64,000 nucleotides of DNA from Amycolatopsis cihanbeyliensis (GTDB taxonomy: Bacteria; Actinomycetota; Actinomycetes; Mycobacteriales; Pseudonocardiaceae). This document shows, piece after piece, positions 18,260 through 27,078 of the stretch. Below the pieces are notes generated by a model, which did no database searches, had not been told where the DNA came from, and worked only from the letters and a program-made list of their open reading frames with translations. The number at the start of each line of letters is the position of its first letter. Positions within the stretch are counted from its first letter, which is position 1. The stretch lies in contig NZ_VFML01000001.1 in the NCBI RefSeq assembly GCF_006715045.1, positions 558,001 to 622,000 of the forward strand, read 5' to 3'. Both the position numbers and the translations under genes were made by a program.

Positions 18260-19570
18260 TCACCCGAGCGTGCCAGGGGCAGGGAGGACGGAGCGGCGCA
18301 GCAGGGGGATGCCGAGCAGGATCAGCACGCCGGGGATGCTGGAGAAACCGAGGACGATCGCGGTGATGGCGCTTTCCGGTTGCGCCACGGTCGCTTGTTC
18401 CATTGTGGACACGTACCCGCCGACCGCCAGCACGAGACCGAACAGGCCGGGGCCGAGCGCGAGGCCGAGGGTTTCGGCGGCGGTCCACAGCCCGGCGGCG
18501 ACGCCGGCACGGGTGGCGCCGGTGCGCCGCTCCTCCACCGCGATCAGATCCGGGAGGATGGCAAGGGGGAACACCTGCACCCCGGCGTAGCCCACCCCGG
18601 CCAGCGCCACGAATCCGAACACCACGGGAGTCGGCAGGATCGTGGACGCGCTCAGCACCAGCAGCGCGCCCCCGAACAGGCCGCTGGCGACGCGGAAACC
18701 GACCAGCTTGCCGCCCCTCCTGCCCAGCCTGCTCCACAGCGGCATCACCAGCATCGCCGGCCCGACGAAGCCGGCGAACAGGAACGTCTGCAGGCCGGGG
18801 TCGCCCAGCACGTGCCGCGCGGCGTACACCACCCCGGCCAGCAGCGTGCCCACGCCGACGGACTGCACCACGTACACCGCGAGCAGCCACTGGAACGGCC
18901 GCCAGCCGCGCATGGTCGCGGCGAGCTCCCGGATCCGCGGGGTGAGGTCCCGCCGGGTGCCCACCGGGGCGTCCCGCAGGCCGAAGTAGACGACCAGGGC
19001 CCCGGTGAGCATCAGCGCGGCCACCGCCACGCTCATCAGCCGGTACCCGGCCACCCCGCCGATCCCGTTCGCGATGGCCGGCGCCCCGGCGCCGGAAACC
19101 AGGATGGCCAGCGCCAGCATGGCGATGCGCCAGGCGCTCATCCGGGTCCGCTCGTCGTAGGCGTCGGTGATCTCGGCAGGAAGCGCGTTGTACGGCACCT
19201 GGAAGAACGCGTACGCCGTGGCGGCCACGAAGAACACCACCACCACGTAGCCGGCGTCCGCGGCCACCGAGCCCAGCCCGGGATGCGCGAACAACCCCAT
19301 GAACAGCAGCGCTACCCCGCACCCGCCGAGCAACAGCACCGGCCTCCGACTGCCCTGCCTGCGCAACGCGCGGTCGGAGATGCGCCCGGCGATCGGGTTG
19401 AACAGCACGTCCCAAGCCTTCGGCACCAGGACGATCGCCCCGGCCGCGGCGGCGGGCACGGCCATGGTGTCGGTGAGGTAGGGCAACAGCAGCAGGCCGG
19501 GCACGGTCGCGAACGGCGCGGTGACGAAGGATCCGAACGAGAAGCTGAGCCGGTGACGGGTACTGAGCAC
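18260..19570 (-). CDS. GPH-type (MelB-like) sugar:cation symporter, MFS superfamily
   Basis: A 436-residue protein with about 12 hydrophobic segments. AWDVLFNPIAGRISDR with RRQGSRRP is the cytoplasmic loop 2-3 signature of glycoside-pentoside-hexuronide symporters. FFQVPYNALPAEITD and DERTRMSAWR are also typical. Substrates of the family are sugars, with H+ or Na+ as driving ion; none can be assigned here. GTG 19570 is chosen because GAGGAGGAG precedes it; the frame opens up to 19639. It lies 40 bases upstream of the His-rich gene and might be co-transcribed, although no functional connection is obvious. Confidence 0.82.
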   Translation of the reverse strand: MLSTRHRLSFSFGSFVTAPFATVPGLLLLPYLTDTMAVPAAAAGAIVLVPKAWDVLFNPIAGRISDRALRRQGSRRPVLLLGGCGVALLFMGLFAHPGLGSVAADAGYVVVVFFVAATAYAFFQVPYNALPAEITDAYDERTRMSAWRIAMLALAILVSGAGAPAIANGIGGVAGYRLMSVAVAALMLTGALVVYFGLRDAPVGTRRDLTPRIRELAATMRGWRPFQWLLAVYVVQSVGVGTLLAGVVYAARHVLGDPGLQTFLFAGFVGPAMLVMPLWSRLGRRGGKLVGFRVASGLFGGALLVLSASTILPTPVVFGFVALAGVGYAGVQVFPLAILPDLIAVEERRTGATRAGVAAGLWTAAETLGLALGPGLFGLVLAVGGYVSTMEQATVAQPESAITAIVLGFSSIPGVLILLGIPLLRRSVLPAPGTLG

Positions 19571-19666
19571 GGCCACTCCTCCTCGACTCCGCTGCCCTCT
19601 GGCCGGCATCGTTCCATCGTCGAGGCCGGGCGCGCTCACCGGCCCGCGAATACCGAGGAGACCGGA

Positions 19667-19722
19667 AGTAGGCCGGCTCGGCGGGAGCGGCTTTGCTTGC
19701 GAGACGAGAGGGTTGGCCTACT
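19667..19722. repeat. Inverted repeat downstream of the LLM gene
   Basis: AGTAGGCC (19667-19674) and GGCCTACT (19715-19722) are perfect 8-bp arms separated by 40 bases. This lies past the end of the LLM operon and upstream of the GPH gene. It could be a terminator stem or an operator. The rest of 19571-19739 shows no gene. Confidence 0.35.
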
Positions 19723-19739
19723 GGAGGTCGGATCGGTGT

Positions 19740-20765
19740 CTACCGGCACAGTACCTCCGCGACCGACCGCAGCGTCGCGGCGTCGCCGCGCAGCAGCATC
19801 GTGGTCACCACGGTCTCCTCCCACACCGCCAGTTCCGCGCGGATCTTGCCGGCGGGGCCGATCAGCGCGATGTCCTCCACCAGGCGGGTCGGGATGGCGG
19901 CCGCCGCCTGGGCCTTCCGCCCGTCGAGGTAGAGCTCCTGCACCTTGTCCGCGACATCGGCGTAGCCCATCCGTGCGAACACGTCGTGGTGGAAGTTCAC
20001 GTCCTTGGCGCCCATCCCGCCGATGTACAGCGCCAGCGAGGGTCGGATCAGATCCGCGGCCCGCTCCACGTCCTCGTGCACGATCACCGGTACCGAGGCC
20101 GCCACCTCGAAGTCGGCCGGCTCACCGTCCGGCCTGCGGGCGAATCCCTCCGCCAGGGCCGCGCGGTAGAAACCGTCGGTCTTCGGGGAGAAGAACAGCG
20201 GCAGCCAGCCGTCGCAGATCTCCGCCGCCAGCGCCACGTTCTTCGGGCCCTCGGCGGCGAGGTGGATCGGGACGCGGGTACGCAGCGGGTGCACCGTCGA
20301 CTTCAGCGGCTTGCCGAGCCCGGTGCCGCCCGCCAGCGGCAGTTGGAAGAACCGACCGTCGTAGCTCACCGGCCGCTCGCGGGCCACCACCCGCCGCACG
20401 ATCTCCACGTACTCCCTGGTGCGGGCCAGCGGCCGCGGATACGGCTGGCCGTACCAGCCCTCCACCACCTGCGGTCCGGAGGCGCCGAGGCCGAGCACGA
20501 ACCGTCCGCCGGTGAGGTGGTCCAGGGTCATCGCGCTCATCGCCGTCGCCGTCGGCGTGCGCGCCGCCATCTGCACGATGTTCGTGCCCAGCCTGATCCG
20601 CGAGGTGGACGCGCCCCACCAGGCCAGCGGGGTGAAGGCGTCCGAGCCGTAGCCCTCGGCCGTCCACACCGAGTCGAACCCGAGCCGCTCCGCCTGCACG
20701 ATCGCGTCCAGCGCGCCCGCCGGTGGACCCGAGGACCAGTACCCGAGGTGGTAGCCGAGTTTCAC
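19740..20765 (-). CDS. LLM-class F420-dependent oxidoreductase
   Basis: A 341-residue luciferase-like TIM-barrel protein. Family motifs include GFDSVWTAEGYGSDAFTPLA, a strand ending LGTNIVQM, LDHLTGGRFVLGLGASGPQV and EGPKNVALAAEICDGWLP. Actinobacterial members of this subgroup (similar to Rv3520c) use coenzyme F420. The natural substrate is unknown; relatives act on lipids, steroids or xenobiotics. ATG 20765 follows the MpaB-like gene stop by 9 bases, so they form an operon read leftward under the divergent TetR gene at 21831. Confidence 0.9.
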   Translation of the reverse strand: MKLGYHLGYWSSGPPAGALDAIVQAERLGFDSVWTAEGYGSDAFTPLAWWGASTSRIRLGTNIVQMAARTPTATAMSAMTLDHLTGGRFVLGLGASGPQVVEGWYGQPYPRPLARTREYVEIVRRVVARERPVSYDGRFFQLPLAGGTGLGKPLKSTVHPLRTRVPIHLAAEGPKNVALAAEICDGWLPLFFSPKTDGFYRAALAEGFARRPDGEPADFEVAASVPVIVHEDVERAADLIRPSLALYIGGMGAKDVNFHHDVFARMGYADVADKVQELYLDGRKAQAAAAIPTRLVEDIALIGPAGKIRAELAVWEETVVTTMLLRGDAATLRSVAEVLCR

Positions 20766-20774
20766 GCGCGCCTC

Positions 20775-21737
20775 CTAGACCTGTGGTGAGTAGTGCGTGG
20801 GCGAATCCCGTTCCGCCCGCGGCGGCAGGTTCCGCCGGGGCGTGTGCACCAGCGGCGCGTCCACCGGGTCCTTGCCCCTCGCCCTGCGCCAGCCCGCACG
20901 GGCCCGCGGGTGGTACCGGCGCTCGAACGGCACCAGGGTGAACGCCGCGTTGATCGCCCTGCCGAGCAGCCGGTGCAGCCGCTCGTCCCGCCGCGACCAG
21001 GAGTAGCCGAGCCGGGCGCGTACCGCGGGCGGGAACAGGCCCACGGTGAGCCAGACGAACCCGCGGGCCACCGGCACCCGCACCGGCCTCCAGGCGAACT
21101 CGGGCAGCCATCGCAGCCCGCCCGGCTTGGGCAGCCGCTCGATCTCCAGCACGTCCCTTGTCGCCTTGCTGTCCTCGAGCACCTCGGCGCACATGTGCTC
21201 CCAGTAGTCGCGGAACGCCTCCCAGGACTCGGGCACCGGGCGCATGCTCATGCCGTACATCCGGTACCACTGCACGTGCTCGTCGAACAGTCGCCGCTTC
21301 TGCTCCTCGGTCAGCCCGCCGGCGAAGCGCTCCGCGGTCAGCACGGTTCCCATGAAGAAGGTGGAGTGCGCCCAGTAGTAGGTGTCCGGGTCGAGTGCGT
21401 GATAGCGGCGTCCCCACTTGTCCACGCCCTTGATGGTGTCGTGGTAGCCGCGGACCTCCAGCGCGGTCCGGTGCGCGCGGGGCCCGTCGTACACCACCCC
21501 ACCGATCGGGTACAGCGACCGGAACAGCCGCTGCCAGCGTTCGGCGAAGAACCGCGAGTGCTGCTCCACCCCGGCACCCAGCCCCGGATGCATGTTCTGC
21601 ATCGACCCGGCCCACAGCGCGATCAGCAGCCCGCGCCAGTCGCCGAAATACTTCCAGGTCAGCGAGTCCGGCCCGAGCGGTCGCGGCGGTGCCGCCCCGC
21701 GCGCCGACTCCGCCTTCCGGTCCTCCAGCTCTGTCAT
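20775..21737 (-). CDS. Oxygenase MpaB/DUF2236 family protein
   Basis: A 320-residue member of the latex-clearing/MpaB fold (DUF2236), a haem-type fold. Conserved elements seen are SMQNMHPGLGAGVEQHS, GRRYHALDPDTYYWAHSTFF and a QWYRMYGMSMRPVP segment, with His residues in positions that could ligate haem. Family members cleave polyisoprene or act on fungal meroterpenoids; most bacterial ones are uncharacterised. ATG 21737 with GGAGAG upstream is the start. It is the first gene of a two-gene operon with the F420 oxidoreductase, and a long TetR operator overlaps its promoter, so an oxidative detoxification or lipid-turnover role is possible. Confidence 0.85.
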   Translation of the reverse strand: MTELEDRKAESARGAAPPRPLGPDSLTWKYFGDWRGLLIALWAGSMQNMHPGLGAGVEQHSRFFAERWQRLFRSLYPIGGVVYDGPRAHRTALEVRGYHDTIKGVDKWGRRYHALDPDTYYWAHSTFFMGTVLTAERFAGGLTEEQKRRLFDEHVQWYRMYGMSMRPVPESWEAFRDYWEHMCAEVLEDSKATRDVLEIERLPKPGGLRWLPEFAWRPVRVPVARGFVWLTVGLFPPAVRARLGYSWSRRDERLHRLLGRAINAAFTLVPFERRYHPRARAGWRRARGKDPVDAPLVHTPRRNLPPRAERDSPTHYSPQV

Positions 21738-21766
21738 GCTGGACTCTCCTTGCCACGACAACAGAC

Positions 21767-21811
21767 TGACCACGCCTGTTGTCAGGCTAGGATTGACAAC
21801 AGGCGTAGTCA
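21767..21811. promoter_or_regulatory. Long TetR operator between mpaB-like and tetR genes
   Basis: The 18-bp arms TGACCACGCCTGTTGTCA (21767-21784) and TGACAACAGGCGTAGTCA (21794-21811) match as an inverted repeat at 17 of 18 positions, with a 9-bp spacer. The element fills the gap between the divergent starts at 21737 and 21831. A -35-like TTGACA at 21793-21798 lies inside the right arm. Confidence 0.85.
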
Positions 21812-21830
21812 ATATTGGAGAGTCAACGCG

Positions 21831-22442
21831 ATGGCCGAGACGGCGGCTCGCACCTGGGGTGGGACGACACTGAGCGACCGCAGGGCCGCGCGGCGGGAGC
21901 AACTGCTGGAGGCCGGGCTGGAGCTGCTCGGCACCGGCGGCAGCCCGGCGGTGAGTGTCCGCGCCGTGTGCCGCAGGGCCAAGCTCACCGAGCGGTACTT
22001 CTACGAGAGCTTCGCCGACCGCGAGGAGCTCGTGCTCGGGGTGTACGAGCGGGTCGCCACCGAGGCGCACCAGGTGCTGGTCGGCTCGGTCAGCGACGCC
22101 CCGCGGTCGGCGACCGAGCGGGCCGAGGCCGCGGTGACCGCGTTCGTGGAGCTGATGCTGGACGACCCGCGCAAGGGCAGGGTGCTGCTGCTGGCCCCGA
22201 TCACCGATCCCACACTCAGCAGGCGCGGGGTCGAGCTGCTGCCCACCTTCGCCGCGCTGATCCGCGAGCAACTCCCGGGCAAGGCCGACGAGCTCGACCG
22301 GGAGATGACCGCGATCGGCCTGGTCGGCGCGCTGGCCAACCTGTTCATCGCGCACCTGGACGGCAGCCTGGATGCTTCCCGGGAGCGGCTGGTGGCGCAT
22401 TGTGTACGCCTGCTCAGCCGCGCGGACGCCCTGCACACCTAG
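21831..22442 (+). CDS. TetR family transcriptional regulator
   Basis: A 203-residue TetR regulator. The HTH covers about residues 20-65 ([25 protein letters not shown]). The C-terminal domain is typical ([32 protein letters not shown]). ATG 21831 with GGAGAG upstream is the start. It is divergent from the MpaB/LLM operon over an almost perfect 18-bp dyad, so it likely represses both directions. Its last 4 bases overlap the convergent aldolase gene end. Confidence 0.9.
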   Translation: MAETAARTWGGTTLSDRRAARREQLLEAGLELLGTGGSPAVSVRAVCRRAKLTERYFYESFADREELVLGVYERVATEAHQVLVGSVSDAPRSATERAEAAVTAFVELMLDDPRKGRVLLLAPITDPTLSRRGVELLPTFAALIREQLPGKADELDREMTAIGLVGALANLFIAHLDGSLDASRERLVAHCVRLLSRADALHT

Positions 22443-23461
22443 ACCCGGTCCCGCTCGGCGGCCATCCGCACCGCGATGTCGATAATCATGTCCTCCTGGC
22501 CACCGATGTACTTGTGCTCGCCGACCCGGTAGAGGATCTCGTGGGCAGGCACGCCGTAACGCTGCGCGGCCCGCTCGGCGTGCAGCAGGAAGCTGGAGTA
22601 CACCCCGGCGAAACCCTGCACGATCGAGGAGCGGTCCATGACCGGCAGCCGGGTGATGAACGGCTTCACCACATTCTCCGCGGCCTCCATCAGCACGTCC
22701 TTGTCCACCCCGGTCCGGATGCCGAGCCGCTCGAAGGTCGCGGCCAGCACCTCGGTCGGCGAGTTGCCCGCGCCGGCGCCGAGGGCGGCCAGGGATCCGT
22801 CGACCTGCCGCGCGCCCGCCCGGTAGGCCAGTACCGAATTGGCCACGCCGAAGCTCAGGTTCTGGTGGCCGTGGTAGCCGACCTGGGCCTGCTCGCCCAG
22901 CTCGGCGACCAGCGCGGACACCCGGTCGGCGGCTTCCTCCAGGATCAGCGCCCCCGCCGAGTCGACCACATACACGCACTGGCACCCGGCGTCCACCATG
23001 ATCCGAGCCTGCTTGGCCAGCGCCTCCGGCTCGGAAAGATGCGCCAGCATCAGGAAGCCGACCGTCTCCAAGCCGAGCGCGCGGGCCTCGGTGAAGTGCT
23101 GCACGGACACGTCCGCCTCGGTGCAGTGGGTGGCGATCCGCACGGCGGAGGCGCCGAGCTCGGCCGCGGCCTTGAGGTCGGTGACCGTGCCGAGGCCCGG
23201 CAGCAGGAGTACGGCGATGGCGGCCCGGCGTGCCTCGGCCACCGCGGCCGCGATCAGCTTCCGCTCGTCGACCAGCGAGAACCCGTAGTTGAACGTCGAG
23301 CCGCCGAGCCCGTCGCCGTGGGTCACCTCGATCAGCGAGATGCCGGCGTCGTCCAGCGCGCGCACGGTGTCCCGCACCTGCTGCTCGGTGAACTGGTGCG
23401 CCATGGCGTGGCTGCCGTCGCGCAGCGTGGTGTCGACCAGTCGCACGTCCCGCTCACTCAT
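22439..23461 (-). CDS. 4-hydroxy-2-oxovalerate aldolase (DmpG/BphI/HsaF type)
   Basis: A 340-residue class II (metal-dependent) aldolase that splits 4-hydroxy-2-oxoacids into pyruvate and an aldehyde. Diagnostic features are [16 protein letters not shown] at the N terminus, [12 protein letters not shown], the metal-binding [14 protein letters not shown] and an [14 protein letters not shown] segment. ATG 23461 with AAGGAG upstream is taken; GTG 23467 overlaps the ribosome site. The partner acylating acetaldehyde dehydrogenase is upstream (58-base gap), as in meta-cleavage pathways for aromatics or steroids, where the two enzymes channel the aldehyde. The hydratase that normally precedes them is absent here. 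Confidence 0.93.
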   Translation of the reverse strand: MSERDVRLVDTTLRDGSHAMAHQFTEQQVRDTVRALDDAGISLIEVTHGDGLGGSTFNYGFSLVDERKLIAAAVAEARRAAIAVLLLPGLGTVTDLKAAAELGASAVRIATHCTEADVSVQHFTEARALGLETVGFLMLAHLSEPEALAKQARIMVDAGCQCVYVVDSAGALILEEAADRVSALVAELGEQAQVGYHGHQNLSFGVANSVLAYRAGARQVDGSLAALGAGAGNSPTEVLAATFERLGIRTGVDKDVLMEAAENVVKPFITRLPVMDRSSIVQGFAGVYSSFLLHAERAAQRYGVPAHEILYRVGEHKYIGGQEDMIIDIAVRMAAERDRV

Positions 23462-23525
23462 GCCCACTCCTTCGCGGCTTCGCGCGCCGTAATCGCCTCG
23501 GGTGCCACGGCTTGACCCGGTGGTG

Positions 23526-24443
23526 TCATGCTCGAACCACCCTCCGTTCCAGGATCCGCTCGGCGAGCAGCTCGCCCACCCTGGCCGCGGCCGCCGTCAT
23601 GATGTCCAGGTTGCCCGCGTACGTGGGCAGGTGGTCGCCGTTGCCCGCCACCTCGAGGAACACCGCTACCCTGGCGCGGCCGCCCCAGTCCGGGCGTGGC
23701 TCGTCGAACTGCGGCTGCGCCCGCAGCGCGTACCCGGGAACGTAGACCTGCACCTCCCGCACCATCCGCTCGATCGACTCGCGGACCGCCTCCCGGTCGG
23801 CGCCGGGGTCGATCGCGCAGAACACCGTGTCCCGCATGATCATCGGCGGTTCGACCGGGTTGATGATGATGATCGCCTTGCCGGTGGCCGCACCGCCGAC
23901 CTCCTCGATGCCGCGCGCCGTGGTCTCGGTGAACTCGTCGATGTTGGCCCTGGTGCCGGGGCCGGCCGAGCGGGAGGCCACCGAGGCCACGATCTCCGCG
24001 TAGGGCACCTCGGTCACCCTGCTGACCGCGCGCACGATCGGGATGGTGGCCTGCCCGCCGCAGGTGATCAGGTTGAGGTTCGGGGCGTCCAGCTGGTCCG
24101 GCAGGTTCACCACCGGACAGGTGAACGGCCCGACCGCGGCCGGGGTGAGGTCCACCGCCTGCGTCCCGGCGGCCGCGTAGCGCGGCGCGTTGACCCGGTG
24201 CGCGCCGGCCGAGGTCGCCTCGAAGACCAGCTCGGGGCGCTCGTCCTGGGCCAGCAGCCAGTCCACACCCTCGGCCGAGGTCCGCAGGCCGAGCTCGGCC
24301 GCCCTGGCGAGCCCTGCGGACTCCGGCTCCACGCCCACCATGTACCGCAGGTCGATCCGCTCGCTGCGGCGCAGCTTGGCCAGCAGGTCGGTGCCGATGT
24401 GGCCGGGCCCGACGATCGCCGCGACCACCCCACGCTCACTCAT
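23526..24443 (-). CDS. Acetaldehyde dehydrogenase, acylating (DmpF/BphJ/HsaG type)
   Basis: A 305-residue enzyme that oxidises acetaldehyde or propanal to acyl-CoA with [18 protein letters not shown] is the nucleotide-binding turn, and the catalytic Cys lies in [25 protein letters not shown] and [17 protein letters not shown] are family signatures. ATG 24443 is preceded by an AGCGCTGATG junction region with an AAGGGAGC site. It pairs physically with the aldolase. The divergent IclR gene at 24504 probably regulates both. IclR control suggests aromatic or steroid intermediates as inducers, but none is shown. Confidence 0.93.
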   Translation of the reverse strand: MSERGVVAAIVGPGHIGTDLLAKLRRSERIDLRYMVGVEPESAGLARAAELGLRTSAEGVDWLLAQDERPELVFEATSAGAHRVNAPRYAAAGTQAVDLTPAAVGPFTCPVVNLPDQLDAPNLNLITCGGQATIPIVRAVSRVTEVPYAEIVASVASRSAGPGTRANIDEFTETTARGIEEVGGAATGKAIIIINPVEPPMIMRDTVFCAIDPGADREAVRESIERMVREVQVYVPGYALRAQPQFDEPRPDWGGRARVAVFLEVAGNGDHLPTYAGNLDIMTAAAARVGELLAERILERRVVRA

Positions 24444-24503
24444 CAGCGCTCCCTTCGCCTCCCACGGCTCACGGTCCTCCCCGCGGTGCGGCATACTCAA
24501 CGC

Positions 24504-25274
24504 ATGTGTGCCGCTGAGCGGGACGGTGACCGGGTGGACGGAAGCGACGGCGCGACCGCCGACCGGCTGGCCCGGCTGCTGACCGCGTTCCGGCCGGGCG
24601 ACGAGGCGCTCGGCGTGTCCGAGCTCGCGCGACGCACGGCGCTGCCGAAGTCGAGCGTGCACCGGCTGACCGGGCACCTGCGTGCCCACGGGCTGCTGGA
24701 GCCGGCCGAGCGGGGTGGGCTGCGGCTCGGGCTCAAGCTGTTCGAGATCGGCCAGCTGGCCACCCGGCAGCGGGGAATCGTGGACGCGGCCCGGCCCTAC
24801 CTCGCCGATCTGCGGGAGGCCACCCGCAACACGGTGCATCTCGCGGTACTGGAGGGCACCGAGGTGGTCTACCTGGACATCCTGCGCGGCCCGGACGCAC
24901 CGCGGCTGCCCTCGCGCATCGGCGGACGGTTTCCCGCGCACGCCACCGCGGTGGGCAAGGCGATCCTCGCGCACTCCCCGGAGTCCCTTGTGGACACCGT
25001 CGTGCGCGCCGGGCTGCCGAGGGTGAGCGTGCGCACGATCACCGCGCCGGGACTGCTGCGCAGGCAGCTCGGCAAGGCACGTGCGGAGGGGATCGCCTAC
25101 GAGCGGGAGGAATCCGGCACCGGGGTGATCTGCGCGGCGAGCCCGATCCTGGACGGGGCCGGTGCGGCGCTGGCCGCGATCTCCATCTCCGGCTGGACCA
25201 ACCGGATGCGCACCGAGCGCATCGCGCCCGCCGTCCGGACCGCCGCGCTGGCCCTGTCCCGCACGCTGAGCTAG
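24504..25274 (+). CDS. IclR family transcriptional regulator
   Basis: A 256-residue IclR regulator. The winged helix (about 20-75) contains [22 protein letters not shown]. The effector domain carries [10 protein letters not shown], then [17 protein letters not shown] and a [14 protein letters not shown] segment. ATG 24504 is used; only 60 bp separate it from the divergent aldehyde dehydrogenase start, where the operators must lie. It likely controls the aldolase/dehydrogenase pair, activating or repressing in response to a pathway metabolite. Confidence 0.92.
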   Translation: MCAAERDGDRVDGSDGATADRLARLLTAFRPGDEALGVSELARRTALPKSSVHRLTGHLRAHGLLEPAERGGLRLGLKLFEIGQLATRQRGIVDAARPYLADLREATRNTVHLAVLEGTEVVYLDILRGPDAPRLPSRIGGRFPAHATAVGKAILAHSPESLVDTVVRAGLPRVSVRTITAPGLLRRQLGKARAEGIAYEREESGTGVICAASPILDGAGAALAAISISGWTNRMRTERIAPAVRTAALALSRTLS

Positions 25275-25291
25275 CCAGGCACAACGATGGA

Positions 25292-25324
25292 CCCTCGGGG
25301 TCGAGGGCGCCGGCGAGCCGGCGC
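25292..25324. terminator. Double hairpin between convergent iclR and ABC genes
   Basis: CCCTCG-GGGT-CGAGGG (25292-25307) is followed by GCGCCGGC-GA-GCCGGCGC (25307-25324). Both are perfect stems in the gap between convergent genes and probably serve both as terminators. Confidence 0.7.
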
Positions 25325-25359
25325 GGCTGCCCGCGGCAAGGATCGAACAACATACCGGC

Positions 25360-27078
25360 TCACTCACTCGCTGTCGGAGTCATGGACAGGTTCCAGAAAT
25401 CGGCATAGCGGCCACCGCGGCGCAGCAGCTCGCCATGGCCGCCTTCCTCCACGATCCGGCCGCCGTCCAGAAAGGCGACGCGATCGGCGCGCTGGACGGT
25501 CCGCATCCGGTGCGCCACCAGCACCACCGTCCGGCCCGCCATCAGGCGCTCGATTCCCTCGTGGACGGCGGCCTCGTTCACCGGGTCCAGTGCGGAGGTC
25601 ACCTCGTCCAGCAACACGATGGGCGCGTTCTTCAGCAGTGCTCGGGCGATCGAGACCCGCTGGCGCTCACCGCCCGACAGCATCGCGCCGCCCTCGCCGA
25701 CATTCGTCGCCCAGCCGCCGGGCAGGCGCTCGATCACCTCGTCCAGCCGCGCCGCGGTCGCCGCCGCCCGCACCTCGGCTTCGTCGGCGTCGGGACGGCC
25801 GAGACGCACGTTCTCCTCGATCGTGCCGTCGAAGAGGTAGACATTCTGGAAGACGATGGCGATCCGCGCCATCAGCACCTCCGTATCGATGTCGCGCACG
25901 TCCACACCGCCCACGCGCACCGCGCCCGCGTCCACGTCGTGGAACCGCGCCAGCAACTGCAGCAAGGTGCTCTTACCCGCACCCGAGGGCCCGACAACGG
26001 CAAGCCGCTGTCCCTGCACCACGGACAACGACACGTCGTCGGTCACCGTGCGGTCGCCATGCCGGAAGGTGGCCGAGTCGAACTCGAGGTCGTGACGTAC
26101 CGGCCGAACCGGTTCGCGGGGTTCCGGCAGCGGCTCGGCGCGCAGTACCGCGTCCAGCCTCGCCAGCTCGGAACGCGCGCCGCGGAGTCTGCCGCCGACA
26201 TCCGACAGCGACAGCAGCGGATCCGCGCTGCGGGCGGCGAGCACCAGGATCGTCAGAACCTCTGCCACGCCCATGCTCCCGGCGAGGGCGAGGTACGCAC
26301 CCAGTACCAGCAGGGCGGTGAACACCGCCTGCACCGCGAGCGTCAGGCCCAACGCGCCGGGCAGCGCCGACAGCAGGGTACGGCGGGACGCGCGCTGGAC
26401 GTCCCGCAACGAGTCGTCGAGCAGCCGGAAGCGCTCGCTCACCCGGCCGCCTGCTCGCAGCACCGGCTGGGCCTGGAGATACTCGATGACGCGGGCGGTG
26501 GCCTCGTGGTCGCGTTCGGCACGCTCCGTATCCGCGGTCGCCGCCGAGCGCCCCGTCCGGCTCTGGATCGCCGCCACGACCGGTGCCGCAACCAACGCGG
26601 CCAACCCCAGTTGCCAGTTGAAGGCGAGTATCACGGCAACGATCGTCAGGGGAGTCACGCACGCGGAGATGAACGGCGCCAGCAGGTGCGCGATCACGCC
26701 CATCGCCTCCAGGACTCCGCGGCCGGCCAGTACGGACACCTCCCCGACGCGGCCGCCGGCCGCGTACCAACCGATGGGCAACCGGGCCAGCTGATCGCCG
26801 AGCCGGTGATACAGCCCGCGCAGCAGTGTGCTTCCGACGCGGAAACCGGACAGATCGCTCCGATAGCGCAGCACCGCGTAGACCGCGACCGCGGCACCGA
26901 ACGCGACCAGCCAGGGCCGGGCATCGCCTGGCGTGCTCCCGAACAGTGCCCCCAGCACCGGAACCAGCAGTGCGTAGGACAAACCCTCGACCACCGCGGT
27001 CGTCGTCATCAGGGCAACGGTGCGCCGCACCGGCCGGGCGTGCTCGTGTCCCAGCACCCGCAGCAGCGTTCGAATCAT
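25360..27078 (-). CDS. ABC transporter, fused membrane and ATPase domains (second subunit)
   Basis: A 572-residue half-transporter with six hydrophobic segments in the first ~300 residues, then an ATPase domain. That domain has GPSGAGKST (Walker A), LSGGERQR (signature) and IVLLDE (Walker B). Its start overlaps the end of the previous gene by ATGA (27075-27078), so the two half-transporters form a heterodimer. The pair resembles exporter-fold systems such as YbtPQ/IrtAB and multidrug pumps; no SIP domain is present. Direction and substrate cannot be fixed. The operon starts with an esterase-like gene, and a TetR gene sits opposite. Confidence 0.9.
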   Translation of the reverse strand: MIRTLLRVLGHEHARPVRRTVALMTTTAVVEGLSYALLVPVLGALFGSTPGDARPWLVAFGAAVAVYAVLRYRSDLSGFRVGSTLLRGLYHRLGDQLARLPIGWYAAGGRVGEVSVLAGRGVLEAMGVIAHLLAPFISACVTPLTIVAVILAFNWQLGLAALVAAPVVAAIQSRTGRSAATADTERAERDHEATARVIEYLQAQPVLRAGGRVSERFRLLDDSLRDVQRASRRTLLSALPGALGLTLAVQAVFTALLVLGAYLALAGSMGVAEVLTILVLAARSADPLLSLSDVGGRLRGARSELARLDAVLRAEPLPEPREPVRPVRHDLEFDSATFRHGDRTVTDDVSLSVVQGQRLAVVGPSGAGKSTLLQLLARFHDVDAGAVRVGGVDVRDIDTEVLMARIAIVFQNVYLFDGTIEENVRLGRPDADEAEVRAAATAARLDEVIERLPGGWATNVGEGGAMLSGGERQRVSIARALLKNAPIVLLDEVTSALDPVNEAAVHEGIERLMAGRTVVLVAHRMRTVQRADRVAFLDGGRIVEEGGHGELLRRGGRYADFWNLSMTPTASE

